From: Hydractinia symbiolongicarpus
Taxonomy: Eukaryota > Cnidaria > Hydrozoa > Anthoathecata > Hydractiniidae
Direction: 5' to 3'
Assembly: GCF_029227915.1 (NCBI RefSeq)
Contig: NC_079885.1
Coordinates: 24,243,001-24,307,000 of the forward strand
Length of the DNA: 64,000 nucleotides
Every line of letters begins with the position of its first letter. Position 1 is the stretch's first letter. The notes below the pieces were generated by a model, which was not told where the DNA came from, did no database searches, and saw only the letters and a list, made by a program, of their open reading frames with translations. Made by a program: the position numbers and the translations under genes. Below, in pieces: positions 1-14,957 of the stretch.

Positions 1-208
1 CTATTGTAATTTAAATAATAAATCACACTAAGCTAAGAACAAACAAAGTTCTGCTTAATAATTTAGCAAGTTTTGTGTTCGTGGTGGATTACATTCGACT
101 GTACTGTACTTCTGAAAGTTCTTTTTTAAAGTAAAATAACTTTTAATACTGATTCGTACTGGTGTATTACATTTGGTGCCAATGCAAATGTTGTTGATAT
201 TTTTTAAG

Positions 209-3200
209 GAACTTGCAGCATCAAAATTCCTATCTGACATTGAACAGCCAGACTTTCAGATCAAACGCAAAGCACTTGATCAATTAGCTGGTGTTGACGG
301 TGCTGGTCAGGCAGATGATCCACTCTTTGCACGGAAATTTGTTGATAGGAATGGTATAAATGCTCTAGTTCGGATTATTGAAAGCAATGCTGAGTAGGTG
401 CTTTTGTTGTTTTGAGCAGGACGTAAAATAAAAAAATTTAAGTTTAAATTGGAAATATAAGTTCGCAAAGTTTGCAGAAGTTTGTTGACCCTAGAGAAGA
501 AAACATCTTTGCAGTTGAGATCTGGGAGAACTAATGGTTGTTGAAAAGATGGAATTCACAATTTTAACATTTTCTTTATAGAATCATTTAAAAAAATTGT
601 GTATTGCAACCTTTTAATTCGAACCCTGCTAGTCATGGAATTCTTATTTATTTCCCCGTGGTGTAAAAAGTAGTGGGTTTGCAGTGAAAAATGTTTCCTT
701 TTTATAATTGTTAATTGAAGTTTTAAAGGGAACATGCTACATTATAGACAAAGTTTTAAATTACAATCAACAGAAAGACTGCAACTTTTATTTTAGCATT
801 AGTGCAAAACATGACCAGGATATTTAATTCATGCACAAACGAATCCTAATTATGGTTGCTAGTAAAATTTTGCAATTATTGCAAGTTCAACTCAAAAATT
901 CTTCTGAATGCTGAAAGTATTGGATGTTTTTATTTTAGCCTTAAGCTACAAAGAACTGGACTATTTTTAAAATTGTTTCTTTAAAGGTTCTCTTCTGAAT
1001 TTTTATGTGAATAAAAATAATATAATCTAAGAATTATTATATTTATTTTATTTTTTGTTTTTTAATTCTATGTTTGCATTTTAACAGGACTGCAGATGTT
1101 GTAGCTCAAGCAATGGCAGCTATACAAGATCTTCTAGAGCATGGATTTGTGACTTGGGACCATAGTGTAAATCAAAAATTTGTAGAAAAGGTTTGTTTAT
1201 TATATATTTGATATATTGACATTTTTGTTATATGTCAAAATATTCTGCACTTAAAGTACTAAATTCTGTAAAGTATCGTTATTACAACCCTACCTTGTAC
1301 TTCACTCTCTTTTTTTGAGTGATCTGGTCATTCTAAACAGTAATAATTTCAAAATACATTCTTATTCCACTCTCAATCAGAATAAAGAATAAAATTTTAA
1401 CAAAGGGATGCTAAAAAGAATCTATATTTTAATGCATTTTAAAATTGACAATATTTGACAAAATTGTATTATCTTGATAGAAGCAGTTGTTTTAATATTC
1501 ACAAGTTATCATTTTGAAAGCTAATTGTTTGTCTATGAATGTACAAGTCCACCCTATACCAATTAAGATAGAAATGTGTCAGTTTACAATGTTCTTTTCA
1601 CAAAAAATTAACAATACAATTTACCATAATTTAAAAAATTAAACATTAAATATCTATCTACCGTTTTAATTTGAATTGGAAGTTAAGCAGGAAGAAGTTA
1701 ATTTTTCTATTCTTTCCGATTTTTTAATAACTGAACATACATTCTTTGTGTTTAAAAACTTGAATGAAATTTGTCATTGGTTACTATTGCAATACTCATA
1801 GGGTTATATTGTGTATGTTGATTTGATAAAAAAAGAAAACACCATATTAAACAAGTGTTCCTGGGTGAAAATAAATTGACAGAATTGAAAGACTGAAAAC
1901 TTTTTTTCTCCTCTTTCTTAACTTTGCTCCTATTGTTTCATGTAGGTACTCTTGTATGCTAATAAAACTGATCACGCTGACCCAAAAGTGGTTCAGAAAG
2001 CGTTGGCATTGCTTGACAATATTGTTACTGTCAGGTATATAGAGTTTTTTTATTGTAGCTGCTTATGAAACATTTATTTATAATTTTCCTTGCACAGAAG
2101 CATGTACTTAACAAGCTTTCAATTTAAACATTTGTCTAATTGAGAATCCACTGTACAGTGATGCTTAATTATTAGTTAAGTAGCTACCTAATTTTATAGT
2201 TCTGCGTCTTTCTAGCTCAACTTTGTTTATATTGGTAATGAATAAAGTTGGCTTAGACAATATCATCCAGCATTTAAAAAGGTGTGCTTATTTATTTTTC
2301 TGTTAACATGCTAAATGTTATCAAACGTTGATATTAAATTAACATGGTTAGAAACAGATGCATACATCCTGCATCAGTTACTGCCCTTATTATGACAACC
2401 TTTAAGCATTGTGTATGTAATGTAAAAAAATTAGCAAAGGCGCTATTCTCGTGGTGTAATCCCTTACATGTTTTGTTTTTTGAACATTTGACTTTGTGGT
2501 TATCATATGTTCGGTTTTTTGTTAATAATCCAATAACATTGGTGATATTGGTTGTTAAGTTGTAGGTACTAGCTAAATAATTTTATTTAATGTTGGGAAA
2601 ACCTCAGCTACAAAACTAGAGTTCTTAAAAAGATTTTGCATGTTTATATTTTCTAATGAAGTGCATACACAACAGACATTAAAATAATATACTTGCCACT
2701 TTTTTACTACAAGAATAACTTACATGACTTCTAAAATAGCATGAGAATAACTTTCGTTGCATATTTTTTAAAACTAGTCTTTGCACATGCATATTTTTAG
2801 CTTTTCGTCTCTGGCTGGTTATTTTAAGGTATTTTTCTGCATATTTTACTGACTTATGGAACCCAAGAACCTTCGCTGCCTGTATAACAACCAATAAAAT
2901 TGCCACAAAAATCTTTTGTAGTCAATGTGTTGTTAAATGTTTTACTGTGAGATATAATTCCTATGTTTAGCTCTGACCAAAAGTTGCAGTTAAGTGCAGT
3001 GGCATTGATAAACAGTATTTTGATACGAATGGAATATGAAAATAGAAAGGTTGGATGGTTTCTATCTACTTTTGACAGCAGGACTATCAACTTTGGTTTA
3101 CAATTTTGCATTTTTTACCAAATTATTTCTCCTTTTTTTAGAAGTTTTCAAATGACTTGGTTAACAGGGGATATAACAGTGCGTTGCAAAGGGTATGATA

Positions 3201-6200
3201 TGTTGTTGAAATACTTTTGCTTTAATAATAATATTTTACGGAAACAGCTAATGTCACACATGCATTATCATGTTCCGTGCAGAGGGTTACAAAAGCTTGT
3301 GCATTATTCAATAATTCTGGTGGGTTTGAAATCATACATACAGAACAAACATGTTGGCTAAGGATAACAATAGGGATATAAGATACTGATCTAGCTTTTA
3401 ATGCAGAAACAAGTTTTTATCACTTGCATGTTTGTAGAGTATGTATCAGGTGTGATACATACAATTTATAAGTAAGTCCAAAATTTTCATGACATTACTT
3501 AGAACAGGTAGTGCGAACAAAGATTTGACCCAAAGAAAGGGTAGGTTTGAATTTCTTCTTTTTAGGGTTCTATTTTGTACGTAAAAAAATCTACAGGTCA
3601 ACTGATATTGTAGATTGTATCACACTCCTTTGCACAAGCTGTTCCATTACCAAGTGAGATGAACCATCAGTTGTATGTATATCAAGCCTTGGTTTTAAGT
3701 ATGCTAGAACCAAGAATGAACTCCAAGCCAGATTTTAGTGATCAGGTAGAATGCTGTTTTTTCATATTTTTTTACAATAATGGAAACATAACTTAAATCA
3801 ATTTTTGATTGACATTTGTCAAGAGTTTAATTTGAATAAGAAAGGTTGAGTCGAGATTTGATCATCTCACAAGGATGTCGTTTTTACTTTGCATATTTAA
3901 CACTCTTTTTTTCAAGCACGGTCTGTATTAAAGATCATTTTCATATCTTTTTAAGAGACTACTGACTGATTTAAATGACATATACAACATTGCTTTCGAG
4001 TCTGTACCCACAAAAGGATCTGGGAAGCCAGATTATAGAAGACTCGGATTTGTGGTAGGAGCTTGTTTTTAAACTGTTGTATTTTTGTTTCCCATGTATT
4101 TGGTTAAAGAGAAGGTCTTAATAATATGGTACAATTTTTCTTTATTATTCTAGAGTGGTGGAGCACCTCTTATTGATTTTGAAGAATGTCCCCCAGGCAT
4201 ACTAGCACATGATGTTATGATGTATTTTGCAAAGAAGCATCAAGATCAGTATGTAAAGGTAGGATGTCTTTTGACATCATTGGTGTAAAACTTTAGATGC
4301 TATTTTAGCTAGAGTTAGATTCTATAAGGTACAATAGCTTCCCATCAGCCCTTCAAGTGCAATTCTAAATCTAAAATGAGCTTGGTGTAGTACCTGAAGA
4401 GATTCCGAAATAAAAATTGGGACTACCACCAACTTAGTATGTCATCTCTGTACATCATATACATAATGTACTGACATTTTTACTGATGACAGTGTTACAA
4501 GCAAAAACCCTAAAAATTATTTAATGTCTTCTTTTGTTTTTATTCTTTAAATCTTCTTTTATTGTACAACTCCAGATTATTTTTTTACACTAGATCATTC
4601 TTGAAAGTTTTGGTCGGGATGAAGAATATGAATGCCCGTTTGCTAAGTGCACAAAACAGCTTACGAAAATGTTGTGTGATGTTCTTTTGGTGGGATCAAC
4701 AATATCAGATACAAGTGAAGACTATCAACCAATGTTTTTTGCAACACCCAATCTATTTCACGAGCTGTTTAGTGTTGCAATTCAGTTGCTAAACAAAACC
4801 TGGAAGGAAATGAGAGCAACTTCACAAGATTTTTCTAGGGTAGGCACTACTCTACCTATGCCTATTTCTTGCTCTATAAAGTTATTATATTTTCGTAGAA
4901 TGATATAAAATTAGTCGTTAGCCCGTAGAAATATCCATAGGAAATTAGCCTGCTGTTTGGTACATAACTATTTCATGTGCCTTTTTTCTTGCACACAGGC
5001 ACACAGAAGATGGCCATTATTATAGAGATTATTATGAAGATTATTATAGAAAATAGAAATATATATCCTAATTATCTTTATGCAGGTTATTGGTGTTGTG
5101 AAGGACCAAATCAAAAGAGTTTTGAATGAGAAACCTGAAAGTGTAGAAAAGTTCAAGGTAATGATGTTTTTACTGGATCCAATGTCTTTTGTAGGGCTTC
5201 GTTAAATACTCCTTTTTTACGTGTCATACAATATATGTATGATTTAATGTGCTTGTAGTCATTTGAAACTTATAGAAACGACCGAGCTTTATGTTTTTAA
5301 ATATCCAGTGGTACCATGTATTTTTGAACATCAAATTAAATCAGAACCTGGTTGATTTTTTAAAGGAATGTGTAAAGTCAGTTATTAGAAGGAATGCTCT
5401 TTTTATCCACGTGGGTTCGCTATGTCGAAGTAAAACTTGGTTGCATGATGAATTAAGTTATTAAATACTTAAAAATCTTAAAAGATGTGTGTCTCAATAA
5501 AATTATTAGCATCTTATTGAACACATATTTTCTTATCAAACGAAAAGCATGTATGCATGTTATTAAACATTTCAGTGACTTCAGTAATGCATCGTTTTAG
5601 GTATAATGATTGTGTTTTCTGTCTATACGTCTAGACATTTTCGAAGTAACTGGTCAAATCTTATTTCATAACTGGTCAAATTTTATTTTAGCACACTGCA
5701 ACACTTCAAATAAACTTGAAATATTTATTGTACATGTTTTTATTGCAGGCAAAAGCATTTGGCTTGACATATCAACAAATATTACGGCTCATGCAACAGG
5801 AAGCACAAGAAAGAAATATTTTAGACTCGCAAACAAAACCAGTACTGTAAGTAGTTTTGTGTTTACCATTGTTAAATTTGTCATCTATCGGCTGATGGTA
5901 GTGGCGATATCCGAGTGAATGGAGATTTTGTACTAAGATGGCACAAAAGATGACACGATTTATATGCAATATTGTACAGTAAACTTCCTGTAATTCGACT
6001 CCCTATAACTGGAACACCTTTTTCTAAACCCTTTTTCTGAACCCTTTTTCTTGCACAGTGAAAATTCCTGAACAAAGTGTTATGAAACCTTCTATTCGAA
6101 CATCTCCATTATTCGAACCCCCTCATCATTCGAACTCCCCCTTTATTCGAATAGCTCCATTATTCGAACATCTCCATTATTCGAACCCCCTCATCATTCG

Positions 6201-9200
6201 AACTCCCCCATTATTAGAATAGCTCCATTATTCGAACATCTCCATTATTCGAACCCCCTCATCATTCGAACATCCCCATTATTCGAACATCTCCATTATT
6301 CGAACATCTCCGTACTTCAGTGATTGTATTTTATGTACCTTCCAAATGTTTTTTGTGCTCTCATTTACATTCAATTGTTTTTATTATTTTTTTAGTCTGC
6401 GTAGGCTTTTTTTTAATGTCAGAGTTAAAGACACAGCTTAGCAATAATGTAAAGCGAAAGTAGTTTCTATAGCGTCAAATTTAAATGTCCTTACTAACTT
6501 CATTTCACACTGTCTAGTGCAGAGTTTCCTTCGGGTTCCAACGAATATTCTTAAGGAAATTTTTAAATTTCCTGTGCTTGTTGTCAATTCAGAACTGCTA
6601 AATAAATTTGTTTTTTGGTACAAATATGCAAAATTATTTTCTAGGGAATTAAGGGAACAGATCGAGCCAGAAATTCGAGAGTTGGTTCGTCAACAAAGAT
6701 TAGCACAACTTGTTGAAGGATATTTTTTTAGTCTCTTTTCATCACGAGGGAGACAAAGACAAGGTAAAAGTGGAAAAAATGCGTTGTGTACAAGTTCATG
6801 CTGTGTGTGTGTGTGTTAACGAAAATTTGATTAGTAATTTCATAACATATATCTTTATATTGATGTGATAGTTCATAAGTGAAAATATTTTTATATAAAT
6901 CAATTTAGAAAAGTACTGGTTCTGTTGTTTATCACCCAATCATCGTTTTCTACACCATGGTGAAGTTGCAACTAAAGATGTGATACCAAACATCGAGTCA
7001 CTGCCAAACAAATGTAAGTGATGCAGCGCGATTGCTTAAGGATGTAAAAGTATCACATGTTCTTTAAAATACAGCATCGTAATTGCTTAAGTATTTGGAA
7101 ATATCACGTGTTCTTTATAATACACTCAGTTAAAATGGTAAATTGATTTATGTATGTGCTGGTTTAGAAAAAAAAGCTATGCGTCAGCTTAATATTTGTT
7201 TATGTGGCTAACCTCAAACTGAATTTATATTTTTAAATTATAGTACCCTTGTCGGATGTGACAAAGCTCGAAATAGGAAAAGATTGTCCGCATGTTAGAA
7301 CCTTAAGAAAGGTGAGTCACCGCCGGAATGCAGATCAACAGAATAGACACCAAATAAATTAAAGTTATTTGTTGAAGGAAATAATTTTTTAAAAACAATT
7401 GCAATGTCATTTAAAAGGAAAAGTTCAACTTCTATATATAAAAATATCCGTAGTTAATACCGTACGCAGGAGGTAGAGCAGTTAAATATTTTTTAAAAAG
7501 TTGAAAGAGTATAGCTAATTAAATGGAGCTTTCCTTTCGACGTTTTTTAAAGAAAAAAAACTCGCTCTCAATTTATTTTCAACACATTAGATCTGAGAAT
7601 GACTTCATGGTTGTGTTTAGGGTCATGTACAATTGGCGTTCTCAATCATGCATGGCCAAGAAGAACATTTGGACTTTGTAGCACCAACTCAACAAATTGT
7701 ACGTTTTCTTTTGTTTGTTTAAGAGACTTGTAAGTTGTAATTATGCACCAGAAAACTCTGATAATTGACTTCATGGGTGACTCTAGTAATCGTTAATCCG
7801 AAGTTTAGATTTAAAAAAAAATCCATGTTCACGTCAATAAATATTTAACATCAAAGGATTTAGTTTTCCCTCCCTTACGCCAGGCTGACGTTCAGAGTAC
7901 TCTTTTGATTGATGAGTCAAATTTGTTTGCGTGTGATTTTTCTGCATGCGTTTCTTTATTATAAAAGACTTTCAAAGTTGTGCATAGGAGTTGTATTTAA
8001 GTGCTTTTAAGGGTTCTCTATGCTGAACGACCATGTATATGTTTCTTTAAACTATGCTTTTAAAGTTGAAGACGTCACTGTTGATCAACTTTTAATAATT
8101 TTTTAAAATGTGTTTTATAGCTGTCTGTTTGGACGGATGCATTATCTTCACTTCTTGGTAAAGAGGTAAGTTGCGAAAAATACGATGCAGCTATTCCAAA
8201 CACGTCCGGACACATTCGGATTTTCGGGAAGGTCCCTAAAGCATTTTATGTTCAATTTATGGAAACAAATTTTTGACACACGCAATATTTGTCACTCTTC
8301 GTCTGGATATTTATAAAGTTGTATTCTTGATAAAAAATGCTGTGTCAGCAATTTACCATCACTTGAATATAAGATAGTTATTTCAAAAGAATGGCCAAAC
8401 TCACTAAGTAGAACTCTATTAAATATCCAGGTGAAGTTGGAGAAAAATTAATAGTTCTTTTCCCCATGGAACACATATTGGTTAAATATGCAGAAATTTT
8501 TTTGCTAAATTTTCGTTCACAAGGTTTAAGTCTATGAGCATAGAGTCGGTTTCTGTAAACACAAATCAAATATTGCACAGCATAAACTTTTACGACTTTA
8601 TTGTAAACACATACATGTACAACAAAGTGACACAAGAAATGTTGTATAGCAAAGTGTAAAAATTTTTCCAATACCAAATTTAATAAACCTTAACTGACAT
8701 TCAAAAAATGCCACGCCCATGTCTTACGTCATCTTTTTGTAAAAAAAAAAATATTCAACTCAGTTAAATATTAAAAGTAGTTAGGATTACATCTATAATT
8801 TTGTCTACCATATGCTGTACTGAGAATCATATGATTGTCGAGTTTCGTTATAAACAAATAAATAAACGAAATACTAAAACAGTTTAAAAGAAACCTGGCA
8901 TGTGCGCCTCTTTTTATTGACACTGTCTGTTCAACTTATAAAATATTTAATCCATCAAATGTTTTTTTATTTGTATAACTGTTTGAATAATTTAACGGTT
9001 TTTATTTTCAAAACAACGATAAACAAACATCGTTATGCTGTTGTTGTTTTCACAAAAAAAATTTGTTAATACTAATCAAGTCTGTTTATCATGCTCTTTT
9101 ATAACTTCAACATTTTTATTTTTCCTGATTCAAGCGATAAGGTCATCTGTTTGTTTTTCACACCATCATGTCTTCAGAAGGCGTACATAAGTTTTCGTGT

Positions 9201-10067
9201 CATGTTCACATGACAACAATTAAATAGATTTTTATACTGCTTAGTGTTTGTCAAAAGGAGTGTGTTTTTAACTCCAATATGGTAGTAACAGCAAAGTGGA
9301 TAAATCCTTTTCTTTGACAGTTGTAAGGCTGGCATCAAAGTTATTGTTAAGCTTCAGGGTTATCTGACACGAAATATATTGTTCTCTATTACTCAGACGG
9401 TATTTTTATTGCCTTATGTTTTATACAGTATAAGAAGTTTTAATCTCAAGTAATTATTTTAACATCTCCAGATGCAATCTTTTGTCGTCTGCAAAATCTA
9501 ATTAGAATTGTCATTATGTTTCCATGACAACTCTTATGAAATTACTGCTATCAATAAAAGTTATCAATAAAAGCTGTTTCATGGTCATTGAGGACGTTGT
9601 GAAAACTTTACCAGTGGAGGGGCGTGACATTTTCAGATAATAGCCATCTAGAACCCAGTTTTCTGCTGCTTAGAAACCTGAGTACGAACCGAAAAGCCGT
9701 TTTCCTCTGAACAGCTACAAAACATGTTTTTACCCAGATAATTTCTTTGTAAATTTCCATCCCGTTTTCTCTTCAAAAGAAACAGTCTTCTCTTTTAATT
9801 TAGTGACTTATACGAAATTCAAATAACGGAAAAATTTGTTGATACGTATCTAAATTTAATGTACTTGAAAACCTTAAGCAATGCCATTTTGACTGTGTTT
9901 ATTTTTTCCAGATGACGTCACAAGAATTTCATGAAGATTTAGATATGTTGCTCAACATGGAAATGAAGTTATTATTGCTCGATTTAGAAGATGTTCGGAT
10001 ACCGGAAAATCCTCCCGCAATACCTCGTGAGCCGGAAAATTATAATTTCTACTACAAAGATGATTAG
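209..10067 (+). CDS. ELMO: ELMO (engulfment and cell motility) protein, 3' 18 exons
   Basis: Cytoplasmic scaffold that with DOCK180-type proteins forms a Rac exchange factor acting in phagocytosis and cell migration. Exons read from splice sites and phase: 209-393, 1090-~1190, 1946-2034, 2216-2281, 2971-3049, 3142-3192, 3614-3745, 3956-4054, 4154-4258, 4594-4839, 5086-5157, 5749-5846, 6645-6763, 6909-7013, 7244-7311, 7621-7698, 8121-8165, 9912-10067. They give about 630 residues; animal ELMO1 has about 727, so some 100 N-terminal residues lie left of the window. In order: armadillo-like repeats (exons 1-7), ELMO domain (exons 8-10, including [13 protein letters not shown], nearly identical to the vertebrate stretch), helical linker (exons 11-12), PH domain (exons 12-17, SPNH and [11 protein letters not shown]), and a C-terminal proline motif ([11 protein letters not shown]) that in the family binds the DOCK SH3 domain. 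Introns are 86-1746 bp; the last one (8166-9911) shows nothing else. ELMO1/2/3 cannot be separated; the subfamily is certain. Confidence 0.96.
5977..6330. repeat. TTCGAA-rich minisatellite beside a pogo/Tigger-like terminus, in an ELMO intron
   Basis: The segment opens after TA with CAGTAAACTTCCTGTAATTC, which resembles the termini of pogo/Tigger DNA transposons. From about 6090 to 6312 a 17-bp unit, ATTATTCGAACATCTCC, alternates with variants ending in CCCCTCATC or CTCCCC, giving a higher-order period near 67 bp and many TTCGAA palindromes. It lies wholly in the intron between exons 12 and 13 of the ELMO gene. The right end is not a clean inverted copy, so a complete element is inferred only weakly. 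Confidence 0.6.
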
Positions 10068-13000
10068 AAACGATAACTGTGTACTTTGTCCTTCCAGAAA
10101 CTTTATCGTTTTTGCTCAATCCAGCTATTTAAACGTTTTGAATAATCTTCGAGTAAACGAATATGGCGAAAGTTTTCTTTAAGTAATTACAAAAATTTTA
10201 ATTACGAGGGACCAGGACTTAGTCACGTGACTGTTGACAACGCATACTCTTTGATAAAGTTTTCTGCTTCAAAGAAATAATTTGATTATAAAATTTTCAA
10301 ATTTTTCTTTGCTTATCTCTGCTCAGTTTTTTACTTAAAAGGAATTATTTGCAGAAATTTTATTTTAATCGCTGTTTTCTTCAGTTTGGGGTTTTTAAAA
10401 ATGGTCTATATAGATTGAATATTCTTTAGCAATCGATTCCGTTTTAACTAGTTTTGAATATTTTACCATATAAAAACAACGTTTGCGGTTGCAACACACT
10501 GACACTTGGTCACTTCAAATTACCTGGACGTTTAACTTTTTGTGACGTTTTTACTCGTCACCAGCAATGATTTGCGCAGAGGAAACTCACGCAGCGTCCT
10601 CAAAAGACATTTAAATTTCAACACTTTTTTTTCACAAGTATTTTCTACATTGTGATAAAGAAAGCTACTTTTTTTTATAAGTCTGAATATAAATTTTTGT
10701 AATATTTTTTTCCAAAGGATAACAGCAACATTGTGTAAAAATAAGAATTGTATAAACCTATTGTTTTTAGTGCTTTGAAATTTATAAAATATTTTTTGTT
10801 GACAGTTGCAACTCTGTACTTGTACATACACACCTCAAAATACATAAATTGTAAAAATTCGCTGTGAATTATTTTTATCTGCTCCCTCTGGTCCACATAT
10901 TGCATATCTAATATATATTTTCTCTTTTTGAGAGATCATTGTTAGATCTTATAATTTCCGCGATAAAATTTTAATAAAATATATTTTATCGGTCGATCCT
11001 ACTGACAGATGCTTCTTATAACAGCCGTCCAATATTCTTCATTAAAATTATATTGCAGACCCCACCTTTAAAACACTCCAGGGTGGAATATATTTATTTA
11101 CTAAAATAAAATTATAGCTTATCCTACATCATTTAAGAAATGAGAGTTTGAGCACGGATCACATTTACTCAATGTCGTTTTTGCATAAATATATTTGGCA
11201 CCTCTCGTTACTGGGCGGAAAAATTTCAATATGGTTAGCTTTTCGGAATTTTTTAGGGGCAAGTTGTGTTACCGATAGCTTGTTGTTGAAGCTGCCAAGT
11301 TAAAATTGAAAATAATAAATCATCGAAGATTCCTACGGATTTCCGAACTACATTTTTGTTTAAGGAGTTTTTTAAATTCCATATGTGGACTTTTTATGTT
11401 TTTTTTTCACATTCTGGAAAACTTTTTTCTTTGAGAAAAAGCAAGATTTAAATTAGTTGTTTTTTAAAATATTCCTTTTGACATTAAACGTGTTGTCTAA
11501 AGTAAATTGAAAAGATCTCGCTTCATAAATGATTTCTATTCAACCCACAAATTTCAATTCAGTACGTATTCGCTTACTTGTTAACGTAATTGGCACATAC
11601 ATAATTTATTGTTTATTATTCTTGATTGTGAATATAAACTTCGAAATGTGCGTTGAATTTTTATTATGAATCAAGAAAAATCAAAATAAATTTAAACCGC
11701 TCGTAAAAACCACTTCCACCGCTGTTTAACATTCAGGTGAAAACCTATTAGGCACAACCCTCTAAGCAAAGACCGAAAATACCCTAGACTCTAGTTTAAG
11801 CTTTTAACGTTTAAAGTAAAGCGATTTCTTTATTCAACTAAGTATTAAAGCCAACCTTTTTCCACTTGTACGCTAAAGAAAAAGACGAAACAGTTCCTGG
11901 GAACGAACTTGATATGAATTTGTTCCCTGGTAACTCGCAAATATAAGAATTTTTTAAATAAACGTACGATCATGATTCTCAGCTGATTGAATGATAACCA
12001 TCTGTTTTTATAGAAGTTCTCAGGAGGAAACTATAGTCGATTAAAAAAATGTCCGTTGTGTTGCAATATGCGCTTTTAATTAGTAGGTTTTTAAGCCAAT
12101 TATATAGGACTGTTAATTGGTTTGACGAGTAAACAACTACCTTCTCGCACGCCCTCAACAAAATGCAAAGTAGCTACACATTATTTAGAAACATTTGTCT
12201 GAGATTTTTTCCAAAATTTAAGAACAAAATAAGAACGTGGTTAGCCTGAACAAAATAATGTGAGTCTCGAAAGCTACCTCTTCCATCCCTATGCAATGTT
12301 CGTCATCTTCTGTAAAATTGACTCAACTTTATCCAGTGTAGTTACGTTTGTTCATATTTGAGCAAACACTGAAAAAGCCCTGGTGGACGAGGTTGAAACT
12401 GACCATTAGTTTTTCCTGTTTTAAGATCTCCTCCTGACCGCTAAAGAAATATTTTTCCGCTTTGACATGGCTTTGTTTGTAAGCAAACATTAAAGGTAAT
12501 GCATATTGGATGAATTTAGATTCATGGGTGATGGTTGAAAAAACAGCGTGAATTATTGTACAAACGTAATGTAACTTTCGAATTATTTATTAACAAGACA
12601 ATGTATAGTCAGCTAGATTATCAAAAATTTGTTTTGTTCCACAATCTTTTCATATACTCGCAAAAAAAAGTCAGTTTGTAGGAGCCGGCTACTTTTAATT
12701 TGTCCTTTCTAGTGCCACACCCTAAAACCTCTCCTAACAAAAATAAAACCCAATTTACAGAAAAAGGAGAGAATTAAAGGGCGATAATTTCCTGCATCAC
12801 AAAATCTTGAGAAACATATTATTTACATCCAGTTGTCAACTTGGTCCACAGGGTAAACATCGCCCGGCTGTCATAGTGACTAAATCTACTTTGCATTATG
12901 TTGTCCGAACAACATAACAAAAAACGCGCCAATCTTTCTTCACTAGCCAATTAAAATAAACATCTAAAGCACTTTAAAAGTTGATTGGCTTATACAAGAA

Positions 13001-13352
13001 CGCACTACAATGAACGCCTCACAAAACAGACGGGGGACATTATAAAGCATTTAGAGTTTAAAAATTAAAAAAGGTTGCTAGTATTTCAGATAATTTAAAC
13101 ATTTTATATAAAAGATTTCTTTTTTTATATTTTATTTAAAGTTTATAATTATTATTGCTCTAGTATAATATCTATTTGGTAAATGTGTTTAAAACATTAC
13201 CCCCTGGTTATACTTTTTCTATAGCAACTAGAGGAACCGATTTTGCACAACCATCACAAATCTTTCATTGCAAGTCGCAGGCGGCTCAGAGAAGCTCGTA
13301 AAAACAAACTCTTACAAACTAGGTGTTGTAGCACGAACTATATAATTTCAAT
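10068..13352. other. Intergenic region between ELMO and beta-tubulin
   Basis: AT-rich, and probably holds the ELMO 3' UTR (an AATAAA lies near 10972) and the beta-tubulin promoter. The few open frames here are short and show no splice-supported coding or family match that I recognise. A TATATAAA at 13105-13112 lies about 240 bp before the tubulin start codon and could be a core promoter element, but AT-rich DNA gives many such matches. Confidence 0.5.

Positions 13353-14957
<1,605 letters not shown>

Noticed and set aside
173..208. Start codon at the left edge of the ELMO frame
   Set aside because: The codon is TTG and lies upstream of an intron acceptor; the gene continues left of the window.
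2963..3361. 132-codon plus-strand frame within ELMO
   Set aside because: It only covers ELMO exons 5 and 6 in part and reads through introns.
6805..6819. Short GT microsatellite
   Set aside because: Only a few units at an intron start; not informative.
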